A stretch of 44,597 nt of DNA from Rubripirellula sp. GTDB lineage: Bacteria > Planctomycetota > Planctomycetia > Pirellulales > Pirellulaceae. The notes under the pieces were generated by a model that saw only the letters and a program-made list of their open reading frames with translations, was not told where the DNA came from and did no database searches. How positions within the stretch are numbered: the stretch's first letter is position 1; the number at the start of each line of letters is the position of its first letter. The translations under genes and the position numbers were made by a program. The stretch is taken from the NCBI GenBank assembly GCA_029213145.1, contig JARGNK010000015.1:1-44597 (forward strand). The letters run 5' to 3'. Shown here one piece after another: positions 16,586 through 27,506 of the stretch.

Positions 16586-17506
16586 TCAAGTTGCTAACCA
16601 ATTGCGGAGTGTTTCAACATCTTGCTTGATCGCCGACAAATGCTGAGGCACCATTTCCGGGCGGCGGTGATCGAAGTACTCTTCATGTAATGAGATCGGT
16701 CCAGCAAAATCGGTTCGCTGAACGATCTTGAGAAATTTGCGATCAACCCGTCCCTCACCCAGCGGAACATTGACAGGGCGGGCTTCGCCCTGCCTCCAAA
16801 TAAAATCTTTGACGTACAACGTCTCGATCATTGGGCGAATCATGTTGAGTGTTGCCTGCCAAGCCATACCACCTTCGGCTGTAGCGTGGCGAATATCGTA
16901 GGCCAAGCCAATATCTTCGTTTGCGATTCCCTTCATCGCCAAACGAAGATCCCATAAAGCCGCTCCCATGTAGTCACGCCCCGCGTGATTCTGATAGAGG
17001 CCTTGGATTCCAAAATCGTGATTCATCGCCGCCAAATCACGGATCTGTGGACGCCACTCATCCAATTGCGCAAGCACGCTCTGATTCAAGTCGTACTTAA
17101 AGTATTTCATTCGATAACGCTTGATCCCGAGCGTTGCAGCGGTCCGTAACACTCGTTCCGTCAGCGGATTTTCAGGATCATTGACATCAGTCGTCATCAC
17201 GGTGATTTCGAGGTTTCTTTTCCGCAGAGCCTCTACCAACCGTGGCAACCTTTCTTCAACCTCGTCCGGCTCCACATGCCCACCCTTACGGATTGGTGCT
17301 TCGATCCCATCGACACCAATCTCCGCCATGCGATCTGCCAACTCATCAAAACTTAATGAATTAAAAGGCTTTGTGAACACACAAATTTTGTTGTGCGTTG
17401 GCTGGGAATCGTCAGCGGCAGCGATCGAACCACAGGCAGCAACACCTGCCGCCGCACTCATTAAGAGTTCGCGTCGTCCTATGGCTAGAGAATGTCGCAG
17501 CATCAT
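16586..17506 (-). CDS. Exported sugar phosphate isomerase/epimerase-like TIM barrel
   Basis: Residues 1-31 look like a Tat signal (IGRRELLMSAAAG, ending AAADD). The mature part is a xylose-isomerase-like TIM barrel (AP_endonuc_2 type): VDGIEAPIRKGGHVEPDEVEERLP, GIQGLYQNHAGRDYMG, IGLAYDIRHATAEGG, ISLHEEYFDHR. Its start ATG overlaps the TGA of the upstream cytochrome gene (ATGA at 17503-17506), so translation is coupled and it probably works with that cytochrome. Exported members of this family are very common in planctomycetes. The reaction is unknown; hexulose or hydroxypyruvate isomerisation is only a family-level guess. Confidence 0.85.
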   Translation of the reverse strand: MMLRHSLAIGRRELLMSAAAGVAACGSIAAADDSQPTHNKICVFTKPFNSLSFDELADRMAEIGVDGIEAPIRKGGHVEPDEVEERLPRLVEALRKRNLEITVMTTDVNDPENPLTERVLRTAATLGIKRYRMKYFKYDLNQSVLAQLDEWRPQIRDLAAMNHDFGIQGLYQNHAGRDYMGAALWDLRLAMKGIANEDIGLAYDIRHATAEGGMAWQATLNMIRPMIETLYVKDFIWRQGEARPVNVPLGEGRVDRKFLKIVQRTDFAGPISLHEEYFDHRRPEMVPQHLSAIKQDVETLRNWLAT

Positions 17507-20500
17507 TTGGCTCCCAAAGATAGGTAAGCGAATAGATCACGGATTTGGTCATCCGTCATCTCTTTCAAAACGTCTGCGGGCATCAGCGATGTGGAGATCG
17601 CTTTTAGAACTTCAATCTCATCGCGTCCGACCGTTGTGGTTTGATTATCAGCATTTCGGAGTGTGACCGTATTGGAGTCTTGCGAGGCAATCATCCCATT
17701 CAACGCTCGCCCATCGTTCGTGAGCAGCAAATAAGACTGGAATCCTTCGCGAATCTCCAAGCTGGGGTCCACTATCGCGTTCAACCAGAACGTCATATTG
17801 CCGCGATCGTAACCATCGAGCGGAGGCCCAACTTTCTTTCCAGATCCGAACAACTGGTGACAGTTTCCGCACCGAGCCTTGAATTGCTCCTTCCCTGCCT
17901 CTGCGTCACCCGCCGCAGTCGACAATAGTCTCTTCAAGCGATCGACCTCCATCACAAACTGCGGCCCCGAACGATCCAGTGCTTTCCCAAACGCTTGTTC
18001 GACAGCCGCCACAATTTCCGGCTGCGGATAAGCCCGCAACTGCTGGATTACATCGGTTGGTATCTGGTCACGCCGAACACGCCAAGCATTCAAATCATCC
18101 AACAGAAGTTTTGCCCACGCAGGACGGGTTGCCAATGTCCGAGCCGCAGTTGAACGGAGCCCATGTTCACCGGAAATTTGGCTTCCAAACGCCCCCAGCA
18201 ACGACCGTGCGATGGACAGATCGTCGTACTTCGCCAACGATTGAATCGCGACCCGCTGAAGAGACGGCTCCCCCGTCCCGCGACCGGTCGCCAATTGTAC
18301 GAGCGTGGGCACAGCTTTGGGATACGCGATTTCACCAAACACATTGGCGACTTCCAACTGCACTCCCAGATCGACGGATCGATCACGAAGTGCTGCAATT
18401 GATTGATCTACTGCAGTTGCTTTTCCCTGCCGTAAACCTAACACCAAACCATGGTTGCCAAGCGATGCCTGATATTCGTCCAAGGCTTCAGCCAAAGCGT
18501 CAGGCAACGCGGGAAGAGGCCGGCCCTGGAAAGCACGATTCATTCCCAACATCAATTGGCCGCGAGCATCTGCCGATGGTGCCATTTCCATCAAGCGAGC
18601 GCAGTACTGCAACTCCAATGGCGACGCAGAAGCCGCGTAACGCTGCATCAATCGACTGGCGATGTGAGTTTGAAAAATCTTCTCCGACCAAAGCTCGGGA
18701 TCACTCAACAGACGCTCGATCTGCGACCACTGACCGACGTGCGATTCGAGCGCCCACCAAATCATTAGTGGCTGATGCAAATCCTGCAGATCTTCACCTC
18801 GGCCGAGTAACGCCTTGATCACAGGGATCGCGTCCTCGGCACCAATCCGCTTCGCAGTCGAAGCCAATTGGCTGCGAACTTGAGAATCGTCGTCGGCTGC
18901 GGCGAGTTCCACGAATCTCGGATGGCTTTGATGTCGGTCACCCAGCAAACGCACGACCCAACGTCGAATATTCGGATCCTGATGACCAAGCCAATCATCG
19001 ACGCGTGCCGGCGTCAGCTGTCCCATTAGGTTGACGGCCCAAACAGCTTCCAGCGATCCTGCAGCAGCCATTACATCTAAACGCCCAAGTACCGAATCAT
19101 CTCCTCGCCAGCCGAGTTCTAGCACCGCGCGTTGCCGGACCCATTTGTTGGCGTGTTGAAGTTTTCCCAACAACTGTTCGCTAGAAATCTCATGCAAATC
19201 ACCCTCCTTATAAACCGGGGTCGCCCCCTCGGGAACGATCCGATAGACCCGCCCGCTCTCCTTGTGCCAATCGTCGGTGGGACTGACGTGACTGAGCCGT
19301 GTGTCGTACCAATCCGCCAGATACGCAGCTCCATCCGGCCCAACACCTGCGTATACGGGACGGAACCAACGATCTGAACTATCGATGAGGTTCGGATCAT
19401 CGACAGTCCGATAGGTCGATCCATCACGCATCCGCCGACTGTTCCATACGAGATTGTGCAACGCGTTGGGCGCGATAATGGATCCCTCAAATTCCGATGG
19501 AAACAGCCCGCCTTCGTAGATACAAAAGGCCTGGGGAAACCGCCGCCCATCACCCTCAAAACGCATCGCGGAAAAAAAGCCAAACGCATAAGGATTGGTG
19601 AGTGGACCGTGCTTGCCCCAATTTTTCGCTGAATAGCTGCCTTGCGGGAAATACCATCCACGGGTGTTGCCGCCGTTGGTTCCAGTAAAGACACGCCCTT
19701 TGGAATCAATATCTAAGCTGAAGGTGTTTCCACCGCCTTCTGCATAAATCTCGAATACTCGAGACTGCGGATGGTAACGCCAAACGCACTGACCCTGGAA
19801 ACGAACGCCTTTGGTCACGCCTGAACTCACATCACCAACCGTGGTACTGCCGTTACTCCCATACAACCACCCATCAGGCCCCCATAACAAACTGTTGGCG
19901 ACGGAGTGAGTATCTTGCAGACCGAATCCAGTGAGATGAACTTCCGGATCGCCATCAGGAACATCATCCCGATCAGCGTCTGGATATCTCAGCAAGTAGG
20001 GCGGATTGAGAACCCAGATGCCACCACCGCCAACCTGAACCGCCGTGGCAATGTTTAAACCATCAATAACGTTTTTACTGTGATCGAAAGTCCCGTCCCC
20101 GTTGGTATCTTCCAGCACCGTTATCCGGTCAACCCCCGGAATGCCCTGCGGTGGCGGATCTGGCACCTTATCAAATACCGCGCGCAAGTGCTGATCAAAC
20201 CGAATGACCTTCAACCCCGCTGGGTATTGATACTGTCGATATTGAACAACCCACAATCGACCTCGGGAATCCCATGACAAGAACAACGGTTGCGTAATCG
20301 TCGGTTCGTGCGAGACCAACTGCACATCAAAACCGGACCGAACCGCAAACTCATTGACGGCAATTTCAGCTGGAGTGGGTGGCGACTGATCAGCCATCAC
20401 CCCGCGGCCACCAAAGGTTCGCATAATCTCGGCAACCTGTTCGTTGCCTGCCCGATTCAGATCGAGCTTTGCTTCCTGGCCCGCACTCTGAGCATCCGCA

Positions 20501-20649
20501 CCCTGAGCATCCGCACCCTGAGCATCCGCACCCTGAGCATCCGCTTTGCTTTTGACCGGTTCATCCTTTGCAGGCTCTTGTGCGCACAATTGAAGAAAGC
20601 CAAAGGATACCAATCCCAGAATCAACCAAGATGTCTGTCGCATGGTCAT
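17503..20649 (-). CDS. PVC-type membrane-bound dehydrogenase-like protein: beta-propeller, HEAT repeats, cytochrome c
   Basis: The 1048-residue exported protein has a signal peptide (MTMRQTSWLILGLVSFGF... LCAQEP), then a repetitive Asp/Ala/Gln/Gly segment (DAQGA repeated). Residues ~85-480 form a sorbosone/glucose-dehydrogenase-like propeller (FLSWDSRGRLWVVQYRQYQYPAG, VLNPPYLLRYPDADRDDVPDG, GPDGWLYGSNGS). Residues ~490-900 are HEAT-like helices (LQHANKWVRQRAVLELGWRG, HQDPNIRRWVVRLLGD). The C-terminus carries one heme c site, CGNCH at residue ~927, in the PVC heme-binding domain (GPPLDGYDRGN). This architecture is typical of planctomycetes; it probably oxidises a polysaccharide-derived sugar and passes electrons to its heme, but no member's substrate is known to me. 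It lies 81 nt after the DUF1501 gene and is coupled to the isomerase-like gene. Confidence 0.88.
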   Translation of the reverse strand: MTMRQTSWLILGLVSFGFLQLCAQEPAKDEPVKSKADAQGADAQGADAQGADAQSAGQEAKLDLNRAGNEQVAEIMRTFGGRGVMADQSPPTPAEIAVNEFAVRSGFDVQLVSHEPTITQPLFLSWDSRGRLWVVQYRQYQYPAGLKVIRFDQHLRAVFDKVPDPPPQGIPGVDRITVLEDTNGDGTFDHSKNVIDGLNIATAVQVGGGGIWVLNPPYLLRYPDADRDDVPDGDPEVHLTGFGLQDTHSVANSLLWGPDGWLYGSNGSTTVGDVSSGVTKGVRFQGQCVWRYHPQSRVFEIYAEGGGNTFSLDIDSKGRVFTGTNGGNTRGWYFPQGSYSAKNWGKHGPLTNPYAFGFFSAMRFEGDGRRFPQAFCIYEGGLFPSEFEGSIIAPNALHNLVWNSRRMRDGSTYRTVDDPNLIDSSDRWFRPVYAGVGPDGAAYLADWYDTRLSHVSPTDDWHKESGRVYRIVPEGATPVYKEGDLHEISSEQLLGKLQHANKWVRQRAVLELGWRGDDSVLGRLDVMAAAGSLEAVWAVNLMGQLTPARVDDWLGHQDPNIRRWVVRLLGDRHQSHPRFVELAAADDDSQVRSQLASTAKRIGAEDAIPVIKALLGRGEDLQDLHQPLMIWWALESHVGQWSQIERLLSDPELWSEKIFQTHIASRLMQRYAASASPLELQYCARLMEMAPSADARGQLMLGMNRAFQGRPLPALPDALAEALDEYQASLGNHGLVLGLRQGKATAVDQSIAALRDRSVDLGVQLEVANVFGEIAYPKAVPTLVQLATGRGTGEPSLQRVAIQSLAKYDDLSIARSLLGAFGSQISGEHGLRSTAARTLATRPAWAKLLLDDLNAWRVRRDQIPTDVIQQLRAYPQPEIVAAVEQAFGKALDRSGPQFVMEVDRLKRLLSTAAGDAEAGKEQFKARCGNCHQLFGSGKKVGPPLDGYDRGNMTFWLNAIVDPSLEIREGFQSYLLLTNDGRALNGMIASQDSNTVTLRNADNQTTTVGRDEIEVLKAISTSLMPADVLKEMTDDQIRDLFAYLSLGAK
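20491..20545. repeat. In-frame 15-bp tandem repeat in dehydrogenase N-terminus
   Basis: Three perfect 15-bp copies (AGCATCCGCACCCTG on the plus strand) plus a partial fourth encode the peptide repeat DAQGA just after the signal peptide. A diverged copy (CCGCACTCTG) precedes them at 20481-20490. The period is a multiple of three, so the frame survives. Confidence 0.9.
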
Positions 20650-20730
20650 AAGGACCCAACCCTGTCCAGGAGAAAAAAATGCAGGCGAAGACTCAACGAA
20701 ACACCGGTGGCAGATGCCAGATTCACGCGA

Positions 20731-22155
20731 TCATGCCAAGATGTCGCGCAACACGTTTCCGTGCACATCAGTCAAACGAAAATCGCGGCCCGCATAACGA
20801 TACGTAAGTTTGTGGTGATTCATTCCAAGCAAGTGTAGAACCGTAGCCCAAAGGTCATAGACCTCGCACCGATCCTCCACAGCATGATAACCCAATTCAT
20901 CAGTCGCCCCGTAAATAACTCCACCTTTCACACCGCCGCCACAAAGCCAAACACTGAAACCAAATGGATTGTGGTCCCTACCGTTACTACCTTGCGAAAA
21001 CGGCGTCCTACCAAACTCTCCTGCCCAAACTAACAAAGTATCTTCCAACAATCCAACTCGACGAAGATCCTTGACCAATGCTGCAATCGGTTGATCAACC
21101 TGCAGCGCCATTTGCCCGTGCCCCTTTTCTAGAGCACTGTGCTGGTCCCACGGGTTAGCAGCACCACCGGCACCGATACCACGTGTCAAACAGCTCAACT
21201 CAATGAACCTCACACCACTTTGAACCAACCGGCGTGCCAACAGGCACTGCCGGGCATAGGCCGCCATCGCCGCATCAGGCGAATCCACACCATACAGATC
21301 ACGAGTTTCCTGAGACTCCTCGGAAATGTCACACAATTCGGGTACAGCAGTCTGCATCTGAAACGCTGTCTCGTAATTTTTGATAGCTGCTTCAATCTGT
21401 GGATCCTCTGAGGAGGCTCTTAAAAACTTTCGATCCAATTGACGGACGAAATCCAGTCGCCGACGCTGAGTTTCTAGGGCATCGCTACCGCGAATATTGC
21501 GGATTGCTTCCTGTTGATCTGCTTTCAAGATCGATCCCTGATGTTGCGCTGGCAAAAAGCCATTGCTAAACAAAGCAACACCGCCGTGTGGAGGTACTGC
21601 ATTCCCGCTTTGCAGAACCACATAAGCCGGCAGATTTTCACTTTCACTGCCTAGGCCATAACTACACCATGCACCTGCACTTGGATGCCCCATAAAGGGA
21701 AATCCACTGTGCATGAAAAAGTTGCCTTGTGCATGCTCGTTGACGGGTGAAGTCATTGACCGTACGACTGCCAATTCATCCGCAACACCACCAACCTGGG
21801 GAAACATACTGCTAATCGAAATCCCAGACTCGCCCCATGGTTGAAATTGAAATGGGCTGGCCATCACGCTACCGTTGTTGTTGAACTGCGTTCGCTCAAC
21901 GCTGACTGGCATCGACTTGCCGTGCAACTCCTTTAACTTCGGCTTGGGATCAAAGGAATCAACATGCGAGACACCGCCTGACATGTACAGAAAAATCACA
22001 TGTTTGGCCTTGGCCGGATGATGAGTCGCGGTAAACGAACCACGTGTCTCGGATTGCATCAGGCTGGCAAGCGCAAGGCTGCCGAAACCGGCTGAACAGT
22101 CCCTGAGCATCTGGCGTCTCGACCAAGGCGTTTCTCGCTTTCGACTATCGGACAT
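20731..22155 (-). CDS. DUF1501 protein (alkaline-phosphatase/sulfatase-fold, Tat-exported)
   Basis: The 474-residue DUF1501 family protein is related to the sulfatase/alkaline phosphatase fold. The N-terminus carries a Tat-like signal ([23 protein letters not shown]). Diagnostic segments are [21 protein letters not shown], the [21 protein letters not shown] block, and the C-terminal [14 protein letters not shown] ... [21 protein letters not shown] motif. In planctomycetes DUF1501 genes are almost always paired with a DUF1549/DUF1553 gene, as here: its start overlaps the end of that gene by 11 nt. The biochemical function is not established; a role in surface polysaccharide processing is a common guess. 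The ATG at 22155 is the only sensible start. Confidence 0.92.
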   Translation of the reverse strand: MSDSRKRETPWSRRQMLRDCSAGFGSLALASLMQSETRGSFTATHHPAKAKHVIFLYMSGGVSHVDSFDPKPKLKELHGKSMPVSVERTQFNNNGSVMASPFQFQPWGESGISISSMFPQVGGVADELAVVRSMTSPVNEHAQGNFFMHSGFPFMGHPSAGAWCSYGLGSESENLPAYVVLQSGNAVPPHGGVALFSNGFLPAQHQGSILKADQQEAIRNIRGSDALETQRRRLDFVRQLDRKFLRASSEDPQIEAAIKNYETAFQMQTAVPELCDISEESQETRDLYGVDSPDAAMAAYARQCLLARRLVQSGVRFIELSCLTRGIGAGGAANPWDQHSALEKGHGQMALQVDQPIAALVKDLRRVGLLEDTLLVWAGEFGRTPFSQGSNGRDHNPFGFSVWLCGGGVKGGVIYGATDELGYHAVEDRCEVYDLWATVLHLLGMNHHKLTYRYAGRDFRLTDVHGNVLRDILA

Positions 22156-25100
22156 AAATAAATTCTTTCATCATCAAAGAGGCATGGGCCACATCGATCC
22201 ATGCGACCAGTTCAGAGGATCGACGCGCGACAGCACCCAGCGAGCCGAGCTCTGTTTCCAGCACTTCAATACGTGCTTCAATCTTCTGCAATTCGGCTCG
22301 CTGATTTCCAGACATTGCCGCCCACAGTTGCTCCCGAGTGACCGAATGAGAACCGTGGGCAAAGCTGGCGGCGACCTCCGCCTCACTCAGCGCCCTATCA
22401 TACAACCTCGCTTCGTCAATCTTACCAGCCAGCAAGCGATTGCCGGTTGCTGGCAAATGCCGCACGCCAAAACTCACGATCGCGTCACCAGCTTGAAATC
22501 GATTTGGACCATTACTCGCATAGGACTTGCCATAGGGCTCACCCTCGCGATAGCCAACAACCCGTCCATCGCTGTGGTACACGATGGCAACGTGCACATA
22601 CCGCTCATCTGCGGAGTCTTCTGATGCTCCAAAAAACGGTCGAGTGCGACGAAGATGGTCACTGCCAGCCATCCAATGCCCAGCAACGGCTTCCCCGAAA
22701 ACAATCGAATCGAACTCGCCGCCATCTTTGGCTTGTACAGTGACGACCCCGCCACCACGTTGTTGCAAGTCGTCTAAACGCACCCAAGCTTCTAGCGTCT
22801 TCTCCGTCAAGGTTTTTGGCAGGACTCCCGTCGTAACATAGCCGCCTGATTGAACAACGAGTGCGCCATCTTCAATCCTCGCGGCTCCCTGGCCAATACC
22901 ATTCAATGCCCCAAGTGAGTCACTCAAATCTTCATCAAACGACCAACGCGCCAATGGACGAGGCGGTTCAACGGCAACAGAAACCCGCGCCGATGGGTCC
23001 TCGATTAAACGCTGACGGATTGGACCGAGAATTCTTTGAGCCAAACCCCTCTGCTGCTTGAGCTCTTGCTTTAGCTCTGCACTCCGCTTCACTTCTCCAA
23101 TCACCTGTGCGCGAGTCGCACCGAGATGGTCCAGATAAAGTTTTTTTTCTGTTTCAGTCGGCGACCGCGAAAACAAACGCACAAACAACTGCTCAATGCG
23201 TTTGCCATCAGAATTCAAGGATGAGTCACTCAATAGATCCTTGGCTAGATCAGACGCGACTTGACCGACTTGGGTAGCGTTCATCATCGTCAGAGACTGA
23301 GCCGGTATATTGGTATCGTCACGTCGCCCAGTTGTGCTGAAGGGCTCTGGAAAATCGAAGGCCCGCAAGAAGGGATCCAAGGAATTCCGAATCACCCGAA
23401 CGTAAATGCTGCGCCGATTCGCATTCCCATCGACCGGGGGCCCAAACATGGCCAGATCATCCAGTCGCTCAGCGACCATCAATAGAGAGTCGCGGATAAC
23501 TTCTGCCTCCATTCGCCGAACATTGGCGTGAGACAATAATCGATTTGCGGGATCCAATCGCCTTGCGTCATCCGACGGACGCGAGGACTGCTGCCATGCC
23601 TTAGAAGTAACCATCAGTCGGATCATTTTTTTCAATGACCATTTCTCTTCAACCAATCGAACCGCTAACCAATCAAGTAGTTCAGGATGCGATGGCTTTG
23701 CACCTAGCTGTCCAAAATTGTCCGCCGTTTCAACCAAGCCGCGACCAAAAAGGTGATGCCACAAGCGATTGACGATCACGCGCCGCGTCAACGGATTTGA
23801 TTCGTCCAGCAGATCATCGGCCAATTCAAGCCGCCCGCTCTGGGATGTCTCATAGGGTGTCGCATCAAACGCTTCCAAATATCGCCGAGGAACTAAATCT
23901 CCAGGTTCCTTGTGATTGCCACGAATAAAAAGTGGCTGCTCTCTACCGACTGTTTCATCCAAACCGGGGACTCGAACGGGGACGGGGATTTCTGATTCGA
24001 GTTTGCGGTATTGCGTCCTCAGGGCCGACACATCGGGTAATTGACTTATTCGATTGGGCAACCATCCCAACTGCAGGCACCGATCGAGTAAAAAAGCCTG
24101 ATCATTGCCAAGCTTCCCGGCTTCCCAAGCCACGATTGAATCCTCGATTGCTTGGACGTAAACGCTCACCAAATCGTCATAGGAATTCGGTTTCGCATCG
24201 ATTGCCAAAACTGCTCTTAAAGCTTCATCGTGGCTTACCGGCGGCGTCTTGCGAGTGGTAACAACGACGTCACTTACACCAAACCACGAACGAGCTTTGT
24301 CTTTTACTAGCAACGGCGCATCCTGAGCAGTAACCAATTCCACGTGCATGGAATCACCGGACCAATACGACAAATCAAACCTTTGCCACTTCCACTCTGG
24401 AGTCAACGTCCGAATCGGGAAGACCGTACCGTTGCGTGGATAATCTTGCACGACATATCGCAAGGCAGCGTCGCCTCCCCCGAAGGCCCGAACCCAAAGC
24501 TGCTGCCCAGGCTCAATCAAGTGATCTTGTGAGGTCAGACGCGCTGGATGTTTTGTTGAAATTTGATGAGAGAATATCCCTGCGGGATAGATCCCCTGCA
24601 AAACACGATCGCCCTCGACAGCAATTGCGAACTCACCTGCGGTAGAAGGAGCAGGGTTATCCAAGCCAATACCATGTCGATACCACTGCCGCACATCAGA
24701 GCCACGGGTGAAGTCCCAGTGGGTGTCAGTATTCGCGTTCTCAGTGGTCAACTGAAACTGCTCCGCCTTGCTGGCCCAATCACGTTGAATGATGCCCTCA
24801 ACCGCACCTTTGGCTTTGACTAATTCAGCGACTAATGGATCTTTCAGTTCTGCTGATTCGAACTGTGGTTCCTGCAAGAAAGAGGCCAAGTCCCGAAGGC
24901 CACTCGATCGCCAATTCCGGATGATGGCAGCTTTGATTTGCGGCTTCAAATCAGACAAAGATTGACGATTTAGGTTCTGTTGCTCCGGCAAGTCAATCAC
25001 CTGACGAGCTGGACGGCAGGAACTAAGAATCCCAAACAATGCGTAATAGTCCGCTTGGCTGATTGCATCAAATTTGTGATCGTGGCAGCGAGCGCAAGAA

Positions 25101-26182
25101 ACTGTCAGCCCCAGAAACGCCTTGGAAAATACATTGATCTGATCATCCACAAACCGAACTTTCTCATCCAAGACATCGGTAGGTGCAAACCCATGGAATA
25201 CCATTCGCCAATGAACGGTCCCAACCACTGACTCGTTAATCCCCATCGCCTCATTAATGCGAGGTGTCTCAAGTAAGTCACCGGCAACATGCTCTCGAAC
25301 CAACTGGTCATAGGGAACATCATCGTTCCAAGCGCGGATGAGATAATCACGGTAGCGGTAAGCGTTATCAATGCGGGGATCACCCTCGCTACCATGTGAT
25401 TCCGCGTAGCGAATCCAATCCATCCAGTGTCGGGCCCAGCGTTCACCGAAATGTGGATTCGCGAGAAGCTCGTCTACCAGGTCACTAACTGCTTGCTGCT
25501 TATCGGTTTCGAAGTTCGCTGACCAGCGAGCGAACTGCCTTGGATTTGGTGGTAAACCGATCAGAGCAACAAACAGACGTCGAATCAAAGTAGCGTTTTC
25601 AGCAGGCAGACCGCGTTGTAGCCCCGCATCAAACAACTTTGCATCGACAAATCGATCGATCGGGTGACCTGCGTCGCCGGATGGGGGCGTCAGATCTTGT
25701 ATCGCCTGAAAACTCCACCACTGCTTACGACGCTCTCGCGTCGCCTCCCACGAAGTGAGCGCAGCAAGCTCACTCGAGGAAGGGGGTTCATCACGGGGAT
25801 CCGGAGCTCCCATTTCAATCCACTTCTCGAAGTCCCCGATCACGGCATCATTGAGCCGCGCGCCCCCCTCTGGCATTTCGACGCCCTCGATATCGTGCTT
25901 CAACACCGCGATCAGCCGGCTCTTTTTCGCGTTTCCCGGAACCAGGACATCTCCACTAGCCCCTCCCTTGAGCAGAGCATCCCGGTAGTCAACGGACAAT
26001 CCCGCATCGGCGTTGTCAGACGAGTTATGACATTCATAACACTGCTCAATCAGAACAGGACGAATCCGAGATTCAAAGAATTCAATCTGCTCCGCCGGAA
26101 TCAACGGACGTTGCGCTATCAAGCAAGAAGCGAAAAACGAGAAGACAACAGCGACAATGCCGCGAATGCAAATAAAATTCAC
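22145..26182 (-). CDS. PSCyt1/DUF1549/DUF1553 (PSD1) protein with LamG-like domain
   Basis: I start at GTG 26182, with GGAG 5 nt upstream, because it yields a proper signal peptide ([19 protein letters not shown]). The frame's TTG at 26245 would add 21 polar residues. Domains in order: PSCyt1 heme c site CYECH at residue ~48; DUF1549 ([17 protein letters not shown] ... [20 protein letters not shown]); a second CARCH at ~363; DUF1553/PSD1 ([18 protein letters not shown] ... [13 protein letters not shown]); and near the C-terminus a concanavalin/LamG-like sandwich ([20 protein letters not shown] ... [11 protein letters not shown]). At about 1345 residues this is the usual large planctomycete architecture with an embedded sugar-binding-like domain. 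It is probably a secreted redox protein acting on complex polysaccharide; the reaction is unknown. First gene of a four-gene minus-strand cluster. Confidence 0.9.
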   Translation of the reverse strand: MNFICIRGIVAVVFSFFASCLIAQRPLIPAEQIEFFESRIRPVLIEQCYECHNSSDNADAGLSVDYRDALLKGGASGDVLVPGNAKKSRLIAVLKHDIEGVEMPEGGARLNDAVIGDFEKWIEMGAPDPRDEPPSSSELAALTSWEATRERRKQWWSFQAIQDLTPPSGDAGHPIDRFVDAKLFDAGLQRGLPAENATLIRRLFVALIGLPPNPRQFARWSANFETDKQQAVSDLVDELLANPHFGERWARHWMDWIRYAESHGSEGDPRIDNAYRYRDYLIRAWNDDVPYDQLVREHVAGDLLETPRINEAMGINESVVGTVHWRMVFHGFAPTDVLDEKVRFVDDQINVFSKAFLGLTVSCARCHDHKFDAISQADYYALFGILSSCRPARQVIDLPEQQNLNRQSLSDLKPQIKAAIIRNWRSSGLRDLASFLQEPQFESAELKDPLVAELVKAKGAVEGIIQRDWASKAEQFQLTTENANTDTHWDFTRGSDVRQWYRHGIGLDNPAPSTAGEFAIAVEGDRVLQGIYPAGIFSHQISTKHPARLTSQDHLIEPGQQLWVRAFGGGDAALRYVVQDYPRNGTVFPIRTLTPEWKWQRFDLSYWSGDSMHVELVTAQDAPLLVKDKARSWFGVSDVVVTTRKTPPVSHDEALRAVLAIDAKPNSYDDLVSVYVQAIEDSIVAWEAGKLGNDQAFLLDRCLQLGWLPNRISQLPDVSALRTQYRKLESEIPVPVRVPGLDETVGREQPLFIRGNHKEPGDLVPRRYLEAFDATPYETSQSGRLELADDLLDESNPLTRRVIVNRLWHHLFGRGLVETADNFGQLGAKPSHPELLDWLAVRLVEEKWSLKKMIRLMVTSKAWQQSSRPSDDARRLDPANRLLSHANVRRMEAEVIRDSLLMVAERLDDLAMFGPPVDGNANRRSIYVRVIRNSLDPFLRAFDFPEPFSTTGRRDDTNIPAQSLTMMNATQVGQVASDLAKDLLSDSSLNSDGKRIEQLFVRLFSRSPTETEKKLYLDHLGATRAQVIGEVKRSAELKQELKQQRGLAQRILGPIRQRLIEDPSARVSVAVEPPRPLARWSFDEDLSDSLGALNGIGQGAARIEDGALVVQSGGYVTTGVLPKTLTEKTLEAWVRLDDLQQRGGGVVTVQAKDGGEFDSIVFGEAVAGHWMAGSDHLRRTRPFFGASEDSADERYVHVAIVYHSDGRVVGYREGEPYGKSYASNGPNRFQAGDAIVSFGVRHLPATGNRLLAGKIDEARLYDRALSEAEVAASFAHGSHSVTREQLWAAMSGNQRAELQKIEARIEVLETELGSLGAVARRSSELVAWIDVAHASLMMKEFIYVR

Positions 26183-26296
26183 ACTGACTCCAAAAACCGA
26201 ACCGGACGATGAGACGTCGCTAGTGTAACGAAAACAGTCACACAACGGCTGCTGGCAGCTCTAGACGGAGAGTACAAATCTTAATCAGCCGAGAAA

Positions 26297-26831
26297 TCAA
26301 TCGCGGCCAACACGAACCCCTTCTTCGGTCACCCCTAAAACGATGCCACCGCCTGGCAGTATATGGCCTCCACGAACAATGAATTCGCCCACCAACGCAG
26401 CTCGCCCCTTGGACGTACCATAACCCCTTGGATGTACCATAAACGGCCTGAACCTGCGAAACGCTGGTTCCACGAACTTCTCGCGATTGACGGACTTCAG
26501 GGGCCAACAACTCTAGCCGGAGCATGTCCGATAAATCGGTGCTCGAGAGCGCACGAACTTCACAGAGAACCGCGGGGTCATATTCATTCACGCAAAGCGG
26601 CGCATCGAGCAGACGCTTCTCGCAGGACATCAAAGGCTTACTGGTGACGGCCTACGATTGATAAGAGATTTCGGTCACGTCGGTTTCCGCCAAATCTGAC
26701 TCATCGGGTTGCGTCAACAACGCCACGATCAACCCGATCACTAACACCACAACCAAAAGCGGCTTCTTACGAAGGTCGGATTTATCTGAGCCGGGAACAG
26801 ATCGTGACCTGGCTTCTGATTCAGAGGGCAT
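26297..26831 (-). pseudogene. Broken PilP/GspC-like inner-membrane protein gene
   Basis: Starting at ATG 26831, which overlaps the end of the pilO-like gene, the frame encodes a polar head, one membrane helix (KKPLLVVVLVIGLIVALLTQ) and stops at TAG 26652-26654 after 59 residues. The same frame continues (MSCEKRLLDAPLCVNEYDPA ... VSQVQAVYGTSKG) to a 19-bp tandem duplication at 26405-26442. Beyond it the correct frame is shifted by one and reads KGRAALVGEFIVRGGHILPG then GGIVLGVTEEGVRVGRD, ending at TGA 26297-26299. That tail matches the PilP/GspC HR-domain style (ligand loop, then a final 'edGV' strand). So there are two lesions, one nonsense codon and one duplication frameshift. The first 59 residues could still be made as a small membrane peptide. 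Confidence 0.7.
26405..26442. repeat. 19-bp tandem duplication that shifts the PilP-like frame
   Basis: Two adjacent 19-bp units, CCCCTTGGACGTACCATAA and CCCCTTGGATGTACCATAA, differ at one base. Nineteen is not a multiple of three; removing one unit rejoins the two halves of the PilP-like frame. Confidence 0.9.
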
Positions 26832-27506
26832 GACCAGACTCCTTCATTAAGCGCCAAGCCGCTGCTCCAGATGCCCCGTAAGGAATTCTCAAAACCAGCG
26901 TGGCCCGACACGGCTGATCCTCTAGTGCCTCCTTCGATCCATCCGCTGAATCGGTCGCCCCAACTTCGCGATCAAGCTTCAACTCACTGCAGTCGATTGG
27001 CTGAGAAAGCGTGGGCAAACGGTGAAGAAAACGACACAAGACGGTGAAAGAGCCTTGCACGACGCAAGAGACATTCAAAACAGCGACTCATTGCCCCACC
27101 TGACGGTCCCCCTCCTGGATCGAAAAAAGATGCAGTAGAGACTCCTCGCCCAACGCCAACAAAGCCCCCTCCACTGACTTGAAATCGACTGCCGCTGGCA
27201 AACAGGCAGCAATTGCTTTGATCGCAAATCCAAACGATCCTGCTCCTCGAAGCCAGTCTTCGATCACTCAAACCATTGGCCTTGGTTTTCGAGCAAAGCG
27301 ATGGCCTCACCCAAATCAATCTCGTCGCTTCCGCAACGCACCCAAGCAATCGAAGCAACCGAAGCGTGGCCTAAGAAACAAACCCATGCGATTGCCAAAA
27401 TCAGCCCGATCGATGTCGAGGCACCCAGCGTATGACATCGTGGAACAGTACCAACCAAAGCAGCAGACAAACCTCTGCAACTTACTTTCCCAGACTTATC
27501 TTTCAT
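26821..27506 (-). pseudogene. pilO: Broken PilO/GspM-like pilus assembly gene
   Basis: The frame opens at ATG 27506, overlapping the TGA of the pilN-like gene (ATGA). It encodes one membrane helix (SIGLILAIAWVCFLGHASV) and stops at TGA near 27264. One frame over, beginning at GTG (overlapping that stop), the reading continues as IEDWLRGAGSFGFAIKAIAA ... LLHLFSIQEGDRQVGQ, meets an in-frame TGA at 27088-27090, then resumes VAVLNVSCVVQGSFTVLCRF and LHRLPTLSQPIDCSELKLD to 26821. The last part is the recognisable PilO pattern (xxGSFxxLxxFLxxLPxL). So there is at least one frameshift and one nonsense codon. An alternative is two or three tiny coupled ORFs, but the PilO domain would be cut in the middle. 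Confidence 0.7.

Noticed and set aside
16765-16795. A GGGCGGGCTTCGCCC-like palindrome resembling the one at 28842
   Set aside because: It lies inside the coding sequence of the isomerase-like gene and is a short GC-rich match; no evidence for a repeat family.
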